A DNA stretch of 64,000 bases from Clusia tigrina (Eukaryota; Arthropoda; Insecta; Diptera; Clusiidae). This document shows positions 40,901 through 53,665 of the stretch, piece by piece. The DNA lies in contig OV050030.1 in NCBI GenBank assembly GCA_920105625.2, forward strand, positions 194,737,887-194,801,886, read 5' to 3'. The position numbers and the translations under genes are program-made. The notes below the pieces were generated by a model. It saw only the letters and a program-made list of their open reading frames with translations. It searched no databases and was not told where the DNA came from. Position 1 is the stretch's first letter, and every line of letters starts with the position of its first letter.

Positions 40901-43900
40901 ATATCTACCCCTATCTGGCTCAGTCGGCGTCGCAGCTTCTGCCAGCGTTTTTGTAGGTGTCTCAGTCGCTGCCGCTGTCGATTTGGGGGGTCTGCTGCCT
41001 TCTCTATGCTTATATCTGCCCCTATCTGCCTCAGTCGGTGTCTCAGTCGGCGTCTCCGTCAATGCCACTGTTGATTGGGGGGTCTGCTGCCTTCTCTAAG
41101 CCTATTTCTACCCCTATCTGCCTCAGTTGGCGTCTCAGTCGGCGTCGCAGCCTCTGTCAGCGTCTCTGTACTAGTCTCAGTCGTGGCCGCTGTCGATTGG
41201 GGGGTTTGCTGCCTTCTCTATGCCTATCTGCCACAGTCGGCGTCTCAGTCAGCGTCCTGCCTCTGTCGGCGTCTCTGTAGGCGTCTCAGTCGCTGCCGCT
41301 GTCGACTGCGGAGGTCTGCTGCCTTCTCTACGCCTATATCTACCCCATCTGCCTCAGTCGGTGTCTCAGTCGGCTTCGCAGCCTCTGTCAGCGTCTCAGT
41401 ATGCGTCTCACTCGCTGCCGATGTCGATTGGGGGGTCTGCTGCCTTCTCCATGCCTATATCTACCCCTATCTGCCTCAGTCGGCGTCTCAGTCGGCGTCG
41501 TAGCCTCTGTCAGCATCTCTGTAGGCGTCTAAGTCGCTGCCGCTGTCGATTGGGGAGTCTGCTGCCTTCTCTACGACTAGATCTACACCTATATGCCTCA
41601 GTCGGCGTTGCAATCGGTGTCGCAGCCTCTATCAGCATCTCTGTAGGCTTCTAATTCGCTGCCGCTGTCGATTGGGGGGTCTGCTGCCTTCTCTACGCCT
41701 AGATCTACACCTATCTGCCCAGTCGGCGTCGCAGTCGGCGTCGCAGCCTCTGTCAGCGTCTGTGTAGGATTCTCAGTCGCTGCCGCTGTCGTTTGGGGGT
41801 CTGCTGCCTTCTCTGTGCCTATATCTACCCCTATTTGCTTCAGTCGGCGTCTCAGTCGGCTTCGCAGCTTCTGTCAGCGTCTCTGTATGCGTCTCAGTCG
41901 CTGCCGCTGTCGATTGGGGGGTCTGCTGCCTTCTCTATGCCTATATCTGCCCCTATCTGCCTCAGTCGGTGTCTCAGTCGGCGTCGCAGCCTCTATCAGC
42001 GTCTCTGTAGGCGTCTCAGTCGCTGCCGAGGTCGATTGGGGGGTCTGCTGCCTTTTCTAAGCCAATATCTACCCCTATTTGCCTCAGCCGGCGTCTCAGT
42101 CGGTGTCGCAGCCTCTGTCAGTGTCTCTGTAGGCGTCTCCGTCGCAGCCGCTGTCGATTGGGGAGGTCTGCTGCCTTCTCTATTCCGATATCTACCCCTA
42201 TCTGCCTCAGGTGACGTCTCAGTCGGCGTCGCCGCATCTGCCAGCGTCTCTGTAGGCAGCTCAGTCGCTGCCGCTGTCGATTGGGGGTGTGCTGCCTTTT
42301 CTATGTAAATATCTACCCCTATCTGCCTCAGTCGGCGTCTCAGTCGGCGTCGCAGCCTCTGTCAGCGTCTCTGTAGGCGTCTCAGTCGCTGCTGCTGTCG
42401 ATTGGGGGAGTCTGCTGCCTTCTCTATGTTTATATCTACTCCTATCTGCCTCATTTGGCGTCTCAGTAGGCGTCGCAGCCTCCGTCAGCGTCTCTGTAGG
42501 TGTCTCAGTCGCTGCCGCTGTCGAGTGGGGTGTCTGCTGCCTTCTCTATGACTACATCTACCCCAAGCTGCCTCAGTGGGCGTCGCAGCCTCTGTCAGCA
42601 TCTCTGTAGGCGTCTCAATCGCTGCCGCTGTCGATTGGGGAGTCTGCTGCCTTCTCTATGCCTATATCTACCCCTATCTGCCTCAGTCGGTGTCTCAGTC
42701 GGCGCCTCAGTCGATGTCGCAGCCTCTGTCAGCGTCTCTGTAGGCTTTTCAGTCGCTGCCGCTGTCGATTGGGGAGTCTGCTGTCTTCTCTACGACTAGA
42801 TCTACACCTATATGCCTCAGTCGGCGTTGCAATCGGCGTCGCAGCCTCTGTCAGCGTCTCTGTAGGCTTCTAATTCACTGCCGCTGTCAATTGGGGGGTC
42901 TGCTGCCTTCTCTACGCCTAGATCTACACCCATCTGCCTCAGTCGGCGTCGCAGTCGGCGTCGCAGCCTCTGTCAGCGTCTGTGTAGGATTCTCAGTCGC
43001 TGCCGCTGTCGTTTGGGGGTCTGCTGCCTTCTCTGTGCCTATATCTACCCCTATCTGCCTCAGTAGGCGTCTCAGTCGGTGTCGCAGCCTCTGTCAGCGT
43101 CTCTGTAGGCGTTTCAGTCGCTGCCGCTGTCGATTAGGGGGTATTCTTCCTTCTCTATGCCTATATCTACCTACATCTGCCTCAGTCGGCGTCTCAGCTT
43201 CTGCCAGCGTTTTTGTTGGTGTCTCAGTCGCTGCCGCTGTCGATTGGGGGGGTCTGCTGCCTTCTCTATGCTTATATCTGCTCCTATCTGCCGCAGTCGG
43301 TGTCTCAGTCGGCGTCTCCGTCAATGCCACTGTTGATTGGGGGGTCTGCTGCCTTCTCTATGCCTATTTCTACCCCTATCTGCCTCAGTTGGCGTCTCAG
43401 TCGGCGTCGCAGCCTCTGTCAGCGTCTCTGTACTAGTCTCAGTCGTTGCCGCTGTCGATTGGGGGGTTTGCTGCCTTCTCTATGCCTATCTGCCACAGTC
43501 GGCGTCTCAGTCAGCGTCCAGCCTTTGTCAGCGTCTCTGTAGGCGTTTCAGTCGCTGCCTCTGTCGATTGGGGTGTCTGCTGCCTTCTCTATGACTAACC
43601 CCTAGCTGCCCCAGTCGTCTTCGTAGTCTCTGTCAGCATCTCTGTAGGCGTTTCAGTCGCTGCCGCTGTCGATTGGGGGGTCTACTGCCTTCTCATTGCC
43701 TATATCTACCCTTATCTGCCTCAGTCGGCGTCTCAGTAGGCGTCTCAGCCGGTGTCGCAGTCTCTGTCAGCGTCTCTGTAGGCGTCCCAGTCGCTGCCGC
43801 TGTCGATTGGGGGGTCTGCTGCCTTCTCTATGCCTATATCTACCCCTATCTGCCTCTGTCAGCGTCTCTGTAGGCGTCTCAGTCAATGCCGCTGCTGATT

Positions 43901-44975
43901 GGGGGTCTGCTGCCTTCTCTATGCCTATATCTACCCATATCTGCCTCAGTCGGCGTCTCAGTCGGCGTCGCAGCCTCTGTTAGCGTCTCTGTAGGAGTCT
44001 CAGTTGTTGCCGCCGCCGATTGGGGGGGTCTGCTGCATTCTCTATGCCTATATCTACCTACATCTGCCTCAGTCGGCGCCGCAGCCTCTGTCAGCGTTTC
44101 TGTAGGTGTCTCAGTCGCTGCCGCTGTCGATTGGGGGTCTGCTGCCTTCTCTATGCCTATATCTGCCCCTATCTGCCTCAGTCGGTGTCTCAGTCGGCGT
44201 CGCAGCCTCTATCAGCTTCTCTGTAAACGTATCAGTCGCTGCCGATGTCGATTGGGGATCTGCTGCCTTTTTCAAGCCAATATCTACGCCTATCTGCCTC
44301 AGTAGGCGTCTCAGCCGGTGTCGCAGCCTCTGTCAGTGTCTCTGTAGGCGTCTCAGTCGCTGCCGCTGTCGATTGGGGAGGCCTACTGCCTTCTCTATGC
44401 CTATATCTACCCTTATCTGCCTCAGTCGGCGTCTCAGTCGGCGTTGCAGCCTCTGTCAGCGTCTCTGTAGGCGTCCCAGTCGCTGCCGCTGTCTATTGGG
44501 GGGTCTGCTGCCTTCTCTATGCCTATATCTACCCCTATCTGCCTCTGTCAGCGTCTCTGTACGCGTCTCAGTCAATGCCGCTGCCGATTGGGGGTCTGCT
44601 GCCTTCTCTATGCCTATATCTACCCATATCTGCCTGAGTCGGCGTCACAGTCGGCGTCGCAGCCTCTGTTAGCGTCTTTGTAGGAGTCTCAGTTGTTGCC
44701 GCCGCCGATTGGGGGGTCTGCTGCCTTCTCTATGCCTATATCTACCCCTATCTGCCTCAGTCAGCGTCTCAGTCGATGTCGCAGCCTCTTTCAGCGTCTC
44801 TGTAGGCTGCTCAGTCGTTGCCGCAGTCGATTGGGGGTCTGCTGCCTTCTCTATGCCTATATCTACCCCTATCTGCCTCAGTCGGCGTCGCAGCCTCTGT
44901 CAGAGTTTCTATAGGTGTCTCTGTCGCTGCCGCTGTCGGTTGGGGGTCTGCTACCTTCTCTATGCCTATTTCTGC
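37905..44975. repeat. Segmental duplication A, copy 1 (about 7.07 kb)
   Basis: Matches 46604-53665 along its whole length. The offset is 8,699 at the start, 8,687 after one 12-bp unit is lost in copy 2 (38.6/47.3 kb), and 8,690 after the G tract at 39753 (8 G) versus 48440 (11 G). Long stretches are identical, for example 40709-41068 and 49399-49758 give the same conceptual peptide. Confidence 0.9.
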
Positions 44976-46624
44976 CCCCATCTGCCTCAGTCGGCGTCTC
45001 AGTCGGCGTCGCACTCTCTGTCAGCGTCTCTGTAGGCATCCCAGTCGCTGCCGCTGTCGACTGGGGGGTCTGCTGCCTTCTCTATCCCTATATCTACCCC
45101 TATCCGCCTCAGTCGGCGACTCAATCGGCGTCGCAGCCTCTGTCAGCGTCCCTGTAGGCGTCTCAATCAATGCCGCTGTCGATTGGGGGGTCTGCTGCCT
45201 TCTCTCTGACTATATCTACCTCTATCTGCCTCAGTTGGCGTCTCAGTCGGCGTCGCAGCGTCTGTCAGCGTCTCTGTAGGCGTCACAGTCGCTGCCGCTG
45301 TCGTCTGGGGAGGTCTGCTGCCTTCTCTACGCCTATATCTACCCTATATCCCTCAGTCGGCGTCTCAGCTTCTGCCAGCGTTTTTGTAGGTGTCTCAGTC
45401 GCTGCCGCTGTCGATTGGGGGGGCCTGCTGCCTTCTCTATGCTTATATCTGCCCCTATCTGCCTCAGTCGGTGTCTCAGTCGGCGTCTCCGTCAATGCCA
45501 CTGTTGATTGGGGGGTCTGCTGCCTTCTCTATGCCTATTTCTATCCCTATCTGCCTCAGTCGGCGTCTCAGTCGGCGTCGCAGCCTCTGTCAGCGTCTCT
45601 GTACTAGTCTCAGTCGTTGCCGCTGTCGATTGGGGGGTTTGCTGCCTTCTCTATGCCTATCTGCCACAGTCGGCGTCTCAGTCAGCGTCCAGCCTCTGTC
45701 AGCGTCTCTGTAGGCGTTTCAGTCGCTGCCTCTGTCGATTGGGGGGTCTGCTGCCTTCTCTATGACTAACCCCTAGCTGCCCCAGTCGGCGTCGTAGTCT
45801 CTGTCAGCATCTCTGTAGGCGTTTCAGTCGCTGCCGCTGTCGATTGGGGGGTCTACTGCCTTCTCTATGCCTATATCTACCCCTATCTGCCTCAGTCGGC
45901 GTCTCAATGGGCGTCTCAGCCGGTGTCGCAGTCTCTGTCAGCGTCTCTGTAGGCGTCCCAGTCGCTGCCGCTGTCGATTGGGGGTCTGCTGCCTTCTCTA
46001 TGCCTATATCTACCCCAATCTGCCTCTGTCAGCGTCTCTGTAGGCGTCGCAGTCAATGCCGCTGCCGATTGGGGGTCTGCTGCCTTCTCTATGCCTATAT
46101 CTACCCATATCTGCCTCAGTCGGCGTCTCAGTCGGCGTCGCAGCCTCTGTTAGCGTCTCTGTAGGAGTCTCAGTTGTTGCCGCCGCCGATTGGGGGGTCT
46201 GCTGCCTTCTCTATGCCTATATCTACCTACATCTGCCTCAGTCGGCGCCGCAGCCTCTGTCAGCGTTTCTGTAGGTGTCTCAGTCGCTGCCGCTGTCGAT
46301 TGGGGGTCTGCTGCCTTCTCTATGCCTATATCTGCCCCTATCTGCCTCAGTCGGTGTCTCAGTCGGCGTTGCAGCCTCTATCAGCGTATCTGTAGACGTC
46401 TCAGTCGCTGCCGATGTCGATTGGGGAGGTCTGCTGCCTTCTCTATGCCTATATCTACCCCTATCTGCCTCAGTTGGCGTCTCAGTCTGCATCGCCGCGT
46501 CTGCTAGCGTCTCTGTAGGCATCTCAGTCCCTGCCGCTTTCGATTGGGGGGGTGTGCTGCCCTCTCTATGCCTCAGTCGGCGTCTATCCCCATCTGCCTC
46601 AGTCGGCGTCTCAGTCGGCGTCGC
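44976..46624. repeat. Third copy of segment B
   Basis: Matches 34917-36565 at a constant offset of 10,059 (45170/35111, 45844/35785, 46275/36216) and sits exactly between the two copies of segment A. It enters with CCCCCATCTGCC and leaves in the 12-bp repeat part of a monomer. Confidence 0.88.
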
Positions 46625-49600
46625 AGCCTCTATCAGCTTCTCTGTAAACGTATCAGTCGCTGCCGATGTCGATTGGGGATCTGCTGCCTTTTCTAAGCCA
46701 ATATCTACGCCTATCTGCTTCAGTAGGCGTCTCAGCCGGTGTCGCAGCCTCTGTCAGTGTCTCTGTAGGCGTCTCAGTCGCTGCCGCTGTCGATTGGGGA
46801 GGCCTACTGCCTTCTCTATGCCTATATCTACCCCTATCTGCCTCAGTCGGCGTCTCAGTCGGCGTCGCAGCCTCTGTCAGCGTCTCTGTAGGCGTCCCAG
46901 TCGCTGCCGCTGTCGATTGGGGGGTCTGCTGTTTTCTCTATGCCTATATCTACCCCTATCTGCCTCTGTCAGCGTCTCTGTAGGCGTCTCAGTCAATGCC
47001 GCTGCCGATTGGGGGTTTGCTGCCTTCTCTATGCCTATATCTACCCATATCTGCCTGAGTCGGCGTCACAGTCGGCGTCGCAGCCTCTGTTAGCGTCTCT
47101 GTAGGAGTCTCAGTTGTTGCCGCCGCCAATTGGGGGGTCTGCTGCCTTCTCTATGCCTATATCTACCCCTATCTGCCTCAGTCAACGTCTCAGTCGATGT
47201 CGCAACCTCTTTCAGCGTCTCTGTAGGCTGCTCAGTCGTTGCCGCATTCGATTGGGGGTCTGCTGCCTTCTCTATGCCTATATCTACCCCTATCTGCCTC
47301 AGTCGGCGTCTCAGTCGGCGTCTCAGTCGATGTCGCAGCAACTTTCAGCGTCTCTGTATGCCTCTCAGTCGCTGCCGCTGTCGAGTGGGGGGTCTGCTGC
47401 CTTCTCTATGCCTATATCTACACCTATCTTCCTCAGTCGGCGTCGCAGCCTCTGTCAGAGTTTCTATAGGTGTCTCTGTCGCTGCCGCTGTCGGTTGGGG
47501 GTCTGCTACCTTCTCTATGCCTATTTCTGCCCCTATCTGCCTCAGTCGGTGTCTCAGTCGGCGTCGCAGCCTCTATCAGCGTCTATGTAAACGTCTCAGT
47601 CGCTGCCGATGTCGATTGGGGAACTGCTGCCTTTTCTAAGCCAATATCTACCCCTATCTGCCTCTGTCGGCGTCTCAGTCGGTTTCGCAGCCTCTGTCAG
47701 CGTCGCTGTAGGCTTCTCAGTCGCTGCCGCTGTCGATTGGGGGGTCTGCTGCCTTCTCTACGCCTAGATCTACACCTATCTGCCTCAGTCGGCGTCGCAG
47801 CCTCTGTCAGCGTCTCTGTAGGATTCTCAGTCGCTGCCGCTGCCGCTGTCGATTGGGGGGTCTGCTGACTTCTCTGTGCATATATCTACACCTATCTGCC
47901 TCAGTCGGCGTCTCAGTCGGCTTCGTAGCCTCTGTCAGCGTCTCTGTATGCGTCTCAGTCGCTGCCGCTGTCGAGTGGGGGGTCTGCTGCCTTCTCTATG
48001 ACTATATCTACCCCTATCTGCCTCAGGCGGCGTCGAAGCCTCTGTCAGCGTTTCTATAGGTATCTCAGTCGCTGCCGCTGTAGATTGGGGGTCTGCTGCC
48101 TTCTCTATGCCTATATCTGCCCCTATCTGCCTCAGTCGGTATCTCAGTCGGGGTCGCGGCTTCTATCAGCGTATCTGTAGACGTCTGTGTCGCTGCCGAT
48201 GTCGATTGGGGGTCTGCTGCCTTTTCTAAGCCAATATCTACCCCTATCTGTCTCAGTCGGTGTCGCATCATCTGTCACTGCCTCTGTAGGCGTCTCAGTC
48301 ACTGCCGCTGTCGATTGGGGAGGTGTGCTGCTTTCTCTATGCCTATATCTACCCCTCTCTGCCTCAGTTGGCGTCTCAGTCTGCGTTGCCGCGTCTGCTA
48401 GCGTCTCTGTAATCATCTCAGTCCCTGCCGCTGTCGTTTGGGGGGGGGGGTGTGCTGCCTTCTCTATGCCTATATCTACCCCCATCTGCCTCAGTCAGCG
48501 TCTCTGTAGGCGTCTCAATCAATGCCGCTATCGATTGGGGGGTCTGCTGCCTTCTCTTTGCCTATCTGCCGCAGTTGGCGTCTCAGTCGGCTTCGCAGCC
48601 TCTTTCAGCGTCTCTGTATGCGTCTCAGTCGCTGCCGCTGTCGATTGGGGTTCTGCTGCCTTCTCTATGCCTATATGTACCCCTATCTGCCTCAATCGGT
48701 GCCGCTGTCGATTGGGGAAGTCTGCTACCTTCTCTATGCCTATATCTACCCCTATGCGCCTCAGTCGGCGTCTCAGTCGGCGTCTCAGTCGATGTCGCAG
48801 CCTCTTTCAGCGACTCTGTAGGCTTCTCAGTCGCTGCCGCTGTCGATTGGGGAGTCTGCTGCCTTCTCTACGACTAGATCTACACCTATCTGCCTCTGTC
48901 GGCCTCGCAGCCTTTCTCAGCGTCGCTGTAGGCTTCTCAGTCGCTGCCGCTGTCGATTAGGGGGTCTGCTGCCTTCTCTACGCCTAGATCTACACCTATC
49001 TGCCTCAGTCGGCGTCGCAGCCTCTGTCAGCGTCTCTGTAGGATTCTCAGTCGCTGCTGCTGCCGCTGTCGATTGGGGGGTCTGCTGATTTCTCTATGCA
49101 TATATCTACATCTATCTGCCTCAGTCGGTGTCTCAGTCGGCGTCGCACTCTCTGTCAGCGTCTCTGTAGGCATCCCAGTCGCTGCCGCTGTCGACTGGGG
49201 GGTCTGCTGCCTTCTCTATCCCTATATCTACCCCTATCCGCCTCAGTCGGCGTCTCAATCGGCGTCGCAGCCTCTGTCAGCGTCTCTGTAGGCGTCTCAA
49301 TCAATGCCGCTGTCGATTGGGGGGTCTACTGCCTTCTCTATGACTATATCTACCTTTATCTGCCTCAGTTGGCGTCTCAGTCGGCGTCGCAGCCTCTGTC
49401 AGCGTCTCTGTAGGCGTCTCAGTCGCTGCCGCTGTCGACTGGGGATGTCTGCTGCCTTCTCTACGCCTATATCTACCCCATCTCCCTCAGTCGGCGTCTC
49501 AGTCGGCTTCGCAGCCTCTATCAGCGGCTCAGTATGCGTCTCACTCGCTGCCGCTGTCGATTGGGGGGGTCTGCTGCCTTCTCTATGCCTATATCTACCC

Positions 49601-52600
49601 CTATCTGGCTCAGTCGGCGTCGCAGCTTCTGCCAGCGTTTTTGTAGGTGTCTCAGTCGCTGCCGCTGTCGATTTGGGGGGTCTGCTGCCTTCTCTATGCT
49701 TATATCTGCCCCTATCTGCCTCAGTCGGTGTCTCAGTCGGCGTCTCCGTCAATGCCACTGTTGATTGGGGGGTCTGCTGCCTTCTCTAAGCCTATTTCTA
49801 CCCCTATCTGCCTCAGTTGGCGTCTCAGTCGGCGTCGCAGCCTCTGTCAGCGTCTCTGTACTAGTCTCAGTCGTGGCCGCTGTCGATTGGGGGGTTTGCT
49901 GCCTTCTCTATGCCTATCTGCCACAGTCGGCGTCTCAGTCAGCGTCCTGCCTCTGTCGGCGTCTCTGTAGGCGTCTCAGTCGCTGCCGCTGTCGACTGCG
50001 GAGGTCTGCTGCCTTCTCTACGCCTATATCTACCCCATCTGCCTCAGTCGGTGTCTCAGTCGGCTTCGCAGCCTCTGTCAGCGTCTCAGTATGCGTCTCA
50101 CTCGCTGCCGATGTCGATTGGGGGGTCTGCTGCCTTCTCCATGCCTATATCTACCCCTATCTGCCTCAGTCGGCGTCTCAGTCGGCGTCGCAGCCTCTGT
50201 CAGCATCTCTGTAGGCGTCTAAGTCGCTGCCGCTGTCGATTGGGGAGTCTGCTGCCTTCTCTACGACTAGATCTACACCTATATGCCTCAGTCGGCGTTG
50301 CAATCGGTGTCGCAGCCTCTATCAGCATCTCTGTAGGCTTCTAATTCGCTGCCGCTGTCGATTGGGGGGTCTGCTGCCTTCTCTACGCCTAGATCTACAC
50401 CTATCTGCCCAGTCGGCGTCGCAGTCGGCGTCGCAGCCTCTGTCAGCGTCTGTGTAGGATTCTCAGTCGCTGCCGCTGTCGTTTGGCGGTCTGCTGCCTT
50501 CTCTGTGCCTATATCTACCCCTATTTGCTTCAGTCGGCGTCTCAGTCGGCTTCGCAGCCTCTGTCAGCGTCTCTGTATGCGTCTCAGTCGCTGCCGCTGT
50601 CGATTGGGGGGTCTGCTGCCTTCTCTATGCCTATATCTGCCCCTATCTGCCTCAGTCGGTGTCTCAGTCGGCGTCGCAGCCTCTATCAGCGTCTCTGTAG
50701 GCGTCTCAGTAGCTGCCGAGGTCGATTGGGGGGTCTGCTGCCTTTTCTAAGCCAATATCTACCCCTATTTGCCTCAGCCGGCGTCTCAGTCGGTGTCGCA
50801 GCCTCTGTCAGTGTCTCTGTAGGCGTCTCCGTCGCAGCCGCTGTCGATTGGGGAGGTCTGCTGCCTTCTCTATTCCGATATCTACCCCTATCTGCCTCAG
50901 GTGACGTCTCAGTCGGCGTCGCCGCATCTGCCAGCGTCTCTGTAGGCAGCTCAGTCGCTGCCGCTGTCGATTGGGGGTGTGCTGCCTTTTCTATGTAAAT
51001 ATCTACCCCTATCTGCCTCAGTCGGCGTCTCAGTCGGCGTCGCAGCCTCTGTCAGCGTCTCTGTAGGCGTCTCAGTCGCTGCTGCTGTCGATTGGGGGAG
51101 TCTGCTGCCTTCTCTATGTTTATATCTACTCCTATCTGCCTCATTTGGCGTCTCAGTAGGCGTCGCAGCCTCCGTCAGCGTCTCTGTAGGTGTCTCAGTC
51201 GCTGCCGCTGTCGAGTGGGGTGTCTGCTGCCTTCTCTATGACTACATCTACCCCAAGCTGCCTCAGTGGGCGTCGCAGCCTCTGTCAGCATCTCTGTAGG
51301 CGTCTCAATCGCTGCCGCTGTCGATTGGGGAGTCTGCTGCCTTCTCTATGCCTATATCTACCCCTATCTGCCTCAGTCGGTGTCTCAGTCGGCGCCTCAG
51401 TCGATGTCGCAGCCTCTGTCAGCGTCTCTGTAGGCTTTTCAGTCGCTGCCGCTGTCGATTGGGGAGTATGCTGTCTTCTCTACGACTAGATCTACACCTA
51501 TATGCCTCAGTCGGCGTTGCAATCGGCGTCGCAGCCTCTGTCAGCGTCTCTGTAGGCTTCTAATTCACTGCCGCTGTCAATTGGGGGGTCTGCTGCCTTC
51601 TCTACGCCTAGATCTACACCCATCTGCCTCAGTCGGCGTCGCAGTCGGCGTCGCAGCCTCTGTCAGCGTCTGTGTAGGATTCTCAGTCGCTGCCGCTGTC
51701 GTTTGGGGGTCTGCTGCCTTCTCTGTGCCTATATCTACCCCTATCTGCCTCAGTAGGCGTCTCAGTCGGTGTCGCAGCCTCTGTCAGCGTCTCTGTAGGC
51801 GTTTCAGTCGCTGCCGCTGTCGATTAGGGGGTATTCTTCCTTCTCTATGCCTATATCTACCTACATCTGCCTCAGTCGGCGTCTCAGCTTCTGCCAGCGT
51901 TTTTGTTGGTGTCTCAGTCGCTGCCGCTGTCGATTGGGGGGGTCTGCTGCCTTCTCTATGCTTATATCTGCCCCTATCTGCCGCAGTCGGTGTCTCAGTC
52001 GGCGTCTCCGTCAATGCCACTGTTGATTGGGGGGTCTGCTGCCTTCTCTATGCCTATTTCTACCCCTATCTGCCTCAGTTGGCGTCTCAGTCGGCGTCGC
52101 AGCCTCTGTCAGCGTCTCTGTACTAGTCTCAGTCGTTGCCGCTGTCGATTGGGGGGTTTGCTGCCTTCTCTATGCCTATCTGCCACAGTCGGCGTCTCAG
52201 TCAGCGTCCAGCCTCTGTCAGCGTCTCTGTAGGCGTTTCAGTCGCTGCCTCTGTCGATTGGGGTGTCTGCTGCCTTCTCTATGACTAACCCCTAGCTGCC
52301 CCAGTCGTCTTCGTAGTCTCTGTCAGCATCTCTGTAGGCGTTTCAGTCGCTGCCGCTGTCGATTGGGGGGTCTACTGCCTTCTCTATGCCTATATCTACC
52401 CTTATCTGCCTCAGTCGGCGTCTCAGTAGGCGTCTCAGCCGGTGTCGCAGTCTCTGTCAGCGTCTCTGTAGGCGTCCCAGTCGCTGCCGCTGTCGATTGG
52501 GGGGTCTGCTGCCTTCTCTATGCCTATATCTACCCCTATCTGCCTCTGTCAGCGTCTCTGTAGGCGTCTCAGTCAATGCCGCTGCCGATTGGGGGTCTGC

Positions 52601-53665
52601 TGCCTTCTCTATGCCTATATCTACCCATATCTGCCTCAGTCGGCGTCTCAGTCGGCGTCGCAGCCTCTGTTAGCGTCTCTGTAGGAGTCTCAGTTGTTGC
52701 CGCCGCCGATTGGGGGGGTCTGCTGCATTCTCTATGCCTATATCTACCTACATCTGCCTCAGTCGGCGCCGCAGCCTCTGTCAGCGTTTCTGTAGGTGTC
52801 TCAGTCGCTGCCGCTGTCGATTGGGGGTCTGCTGCCTTCTCTATGCCTATATCTGCCCCTATCTGCCTCAGTCGGTGTCTCAGTCGGCGTCGCAGCCTCT
52901 ATCAGCTTCTCTGTAAACGTATCAGTCGCTGCCGATGTCGATTGGGGATCTGCTGCCTTTTTCAAGCCAATATCTACGCCTATCTGCCTCAGTAGGCGTC
53001 TCAGCCGGTGCCGCAGCCTCTGTCAGTGTCTCTGTAGGCGTCTCAGTCGCTGCCGCTGTCGATTGGGGAGGCCTACTGCCTTCTCTATGCCTATATCTAC
53101 CCTTATCTGCCTCAGTCGGCGTCTCAGTCGGCGTTGCAGCCTCTGTCAGCGTCTCTGTAGGCGTCCCAGTCGCTGCCGCTGTCTATTGGGGGGTCTGCTG
53201 CCTTCTCTATGCCTATATCTACCCCTATCTGCCTCTGTCAGCGTCTCTGTACGCGTCTCAGTCAATGCCGCTGTCGATTGGGGGTCTGCTGCCTTCTCTA
53301 TGCCTATATCTACCCATATCTGCCTGAGTCGGCGTCACAGTCGGCGTCGCAGCCTCTGTTAGCGTCTCTGTAGGAGTCTCAGTTGTTGCCGCCGCCGATT
53401 GGGGGGTCTGCTGCCTTCTCTATGCCTATATCTACCCCTATCTGCCTCAGTCAGCGTCTCAGTCGATGTCGCAGCCTCTTTCAGCGTCTCTGTAGGCTGC
53501 TCAGTCGTTGCCGCAGTCGATTGGGGGTCTGCTGCCTTCTCTATGCCTATATCTACCCCTATCTGCCTCAGTCGGCGTCGCAGCCTCTGTCAGAGTTTCT
53601 ATAGGTGTCTCTGTCGCTGCCGCTGTCGGTTGGGGGTCTGCTGCCTTCTCTATGCCTATTTCTGC
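46604..53665. repeat. Segmental duplication A, copy 2
   Basis: Partner of 37905-44975 (see there). Its 3' half (from about 49795) was itself duplicated again as part of segment C. Confidence 0.9.

Noticed and set aside
46275..47093. Longest satellite frame (272 codons)
   Set aside because: It crosses the B/A segment junction and three reading registers of the same monomer; its copies elsewhere are broken at different points.
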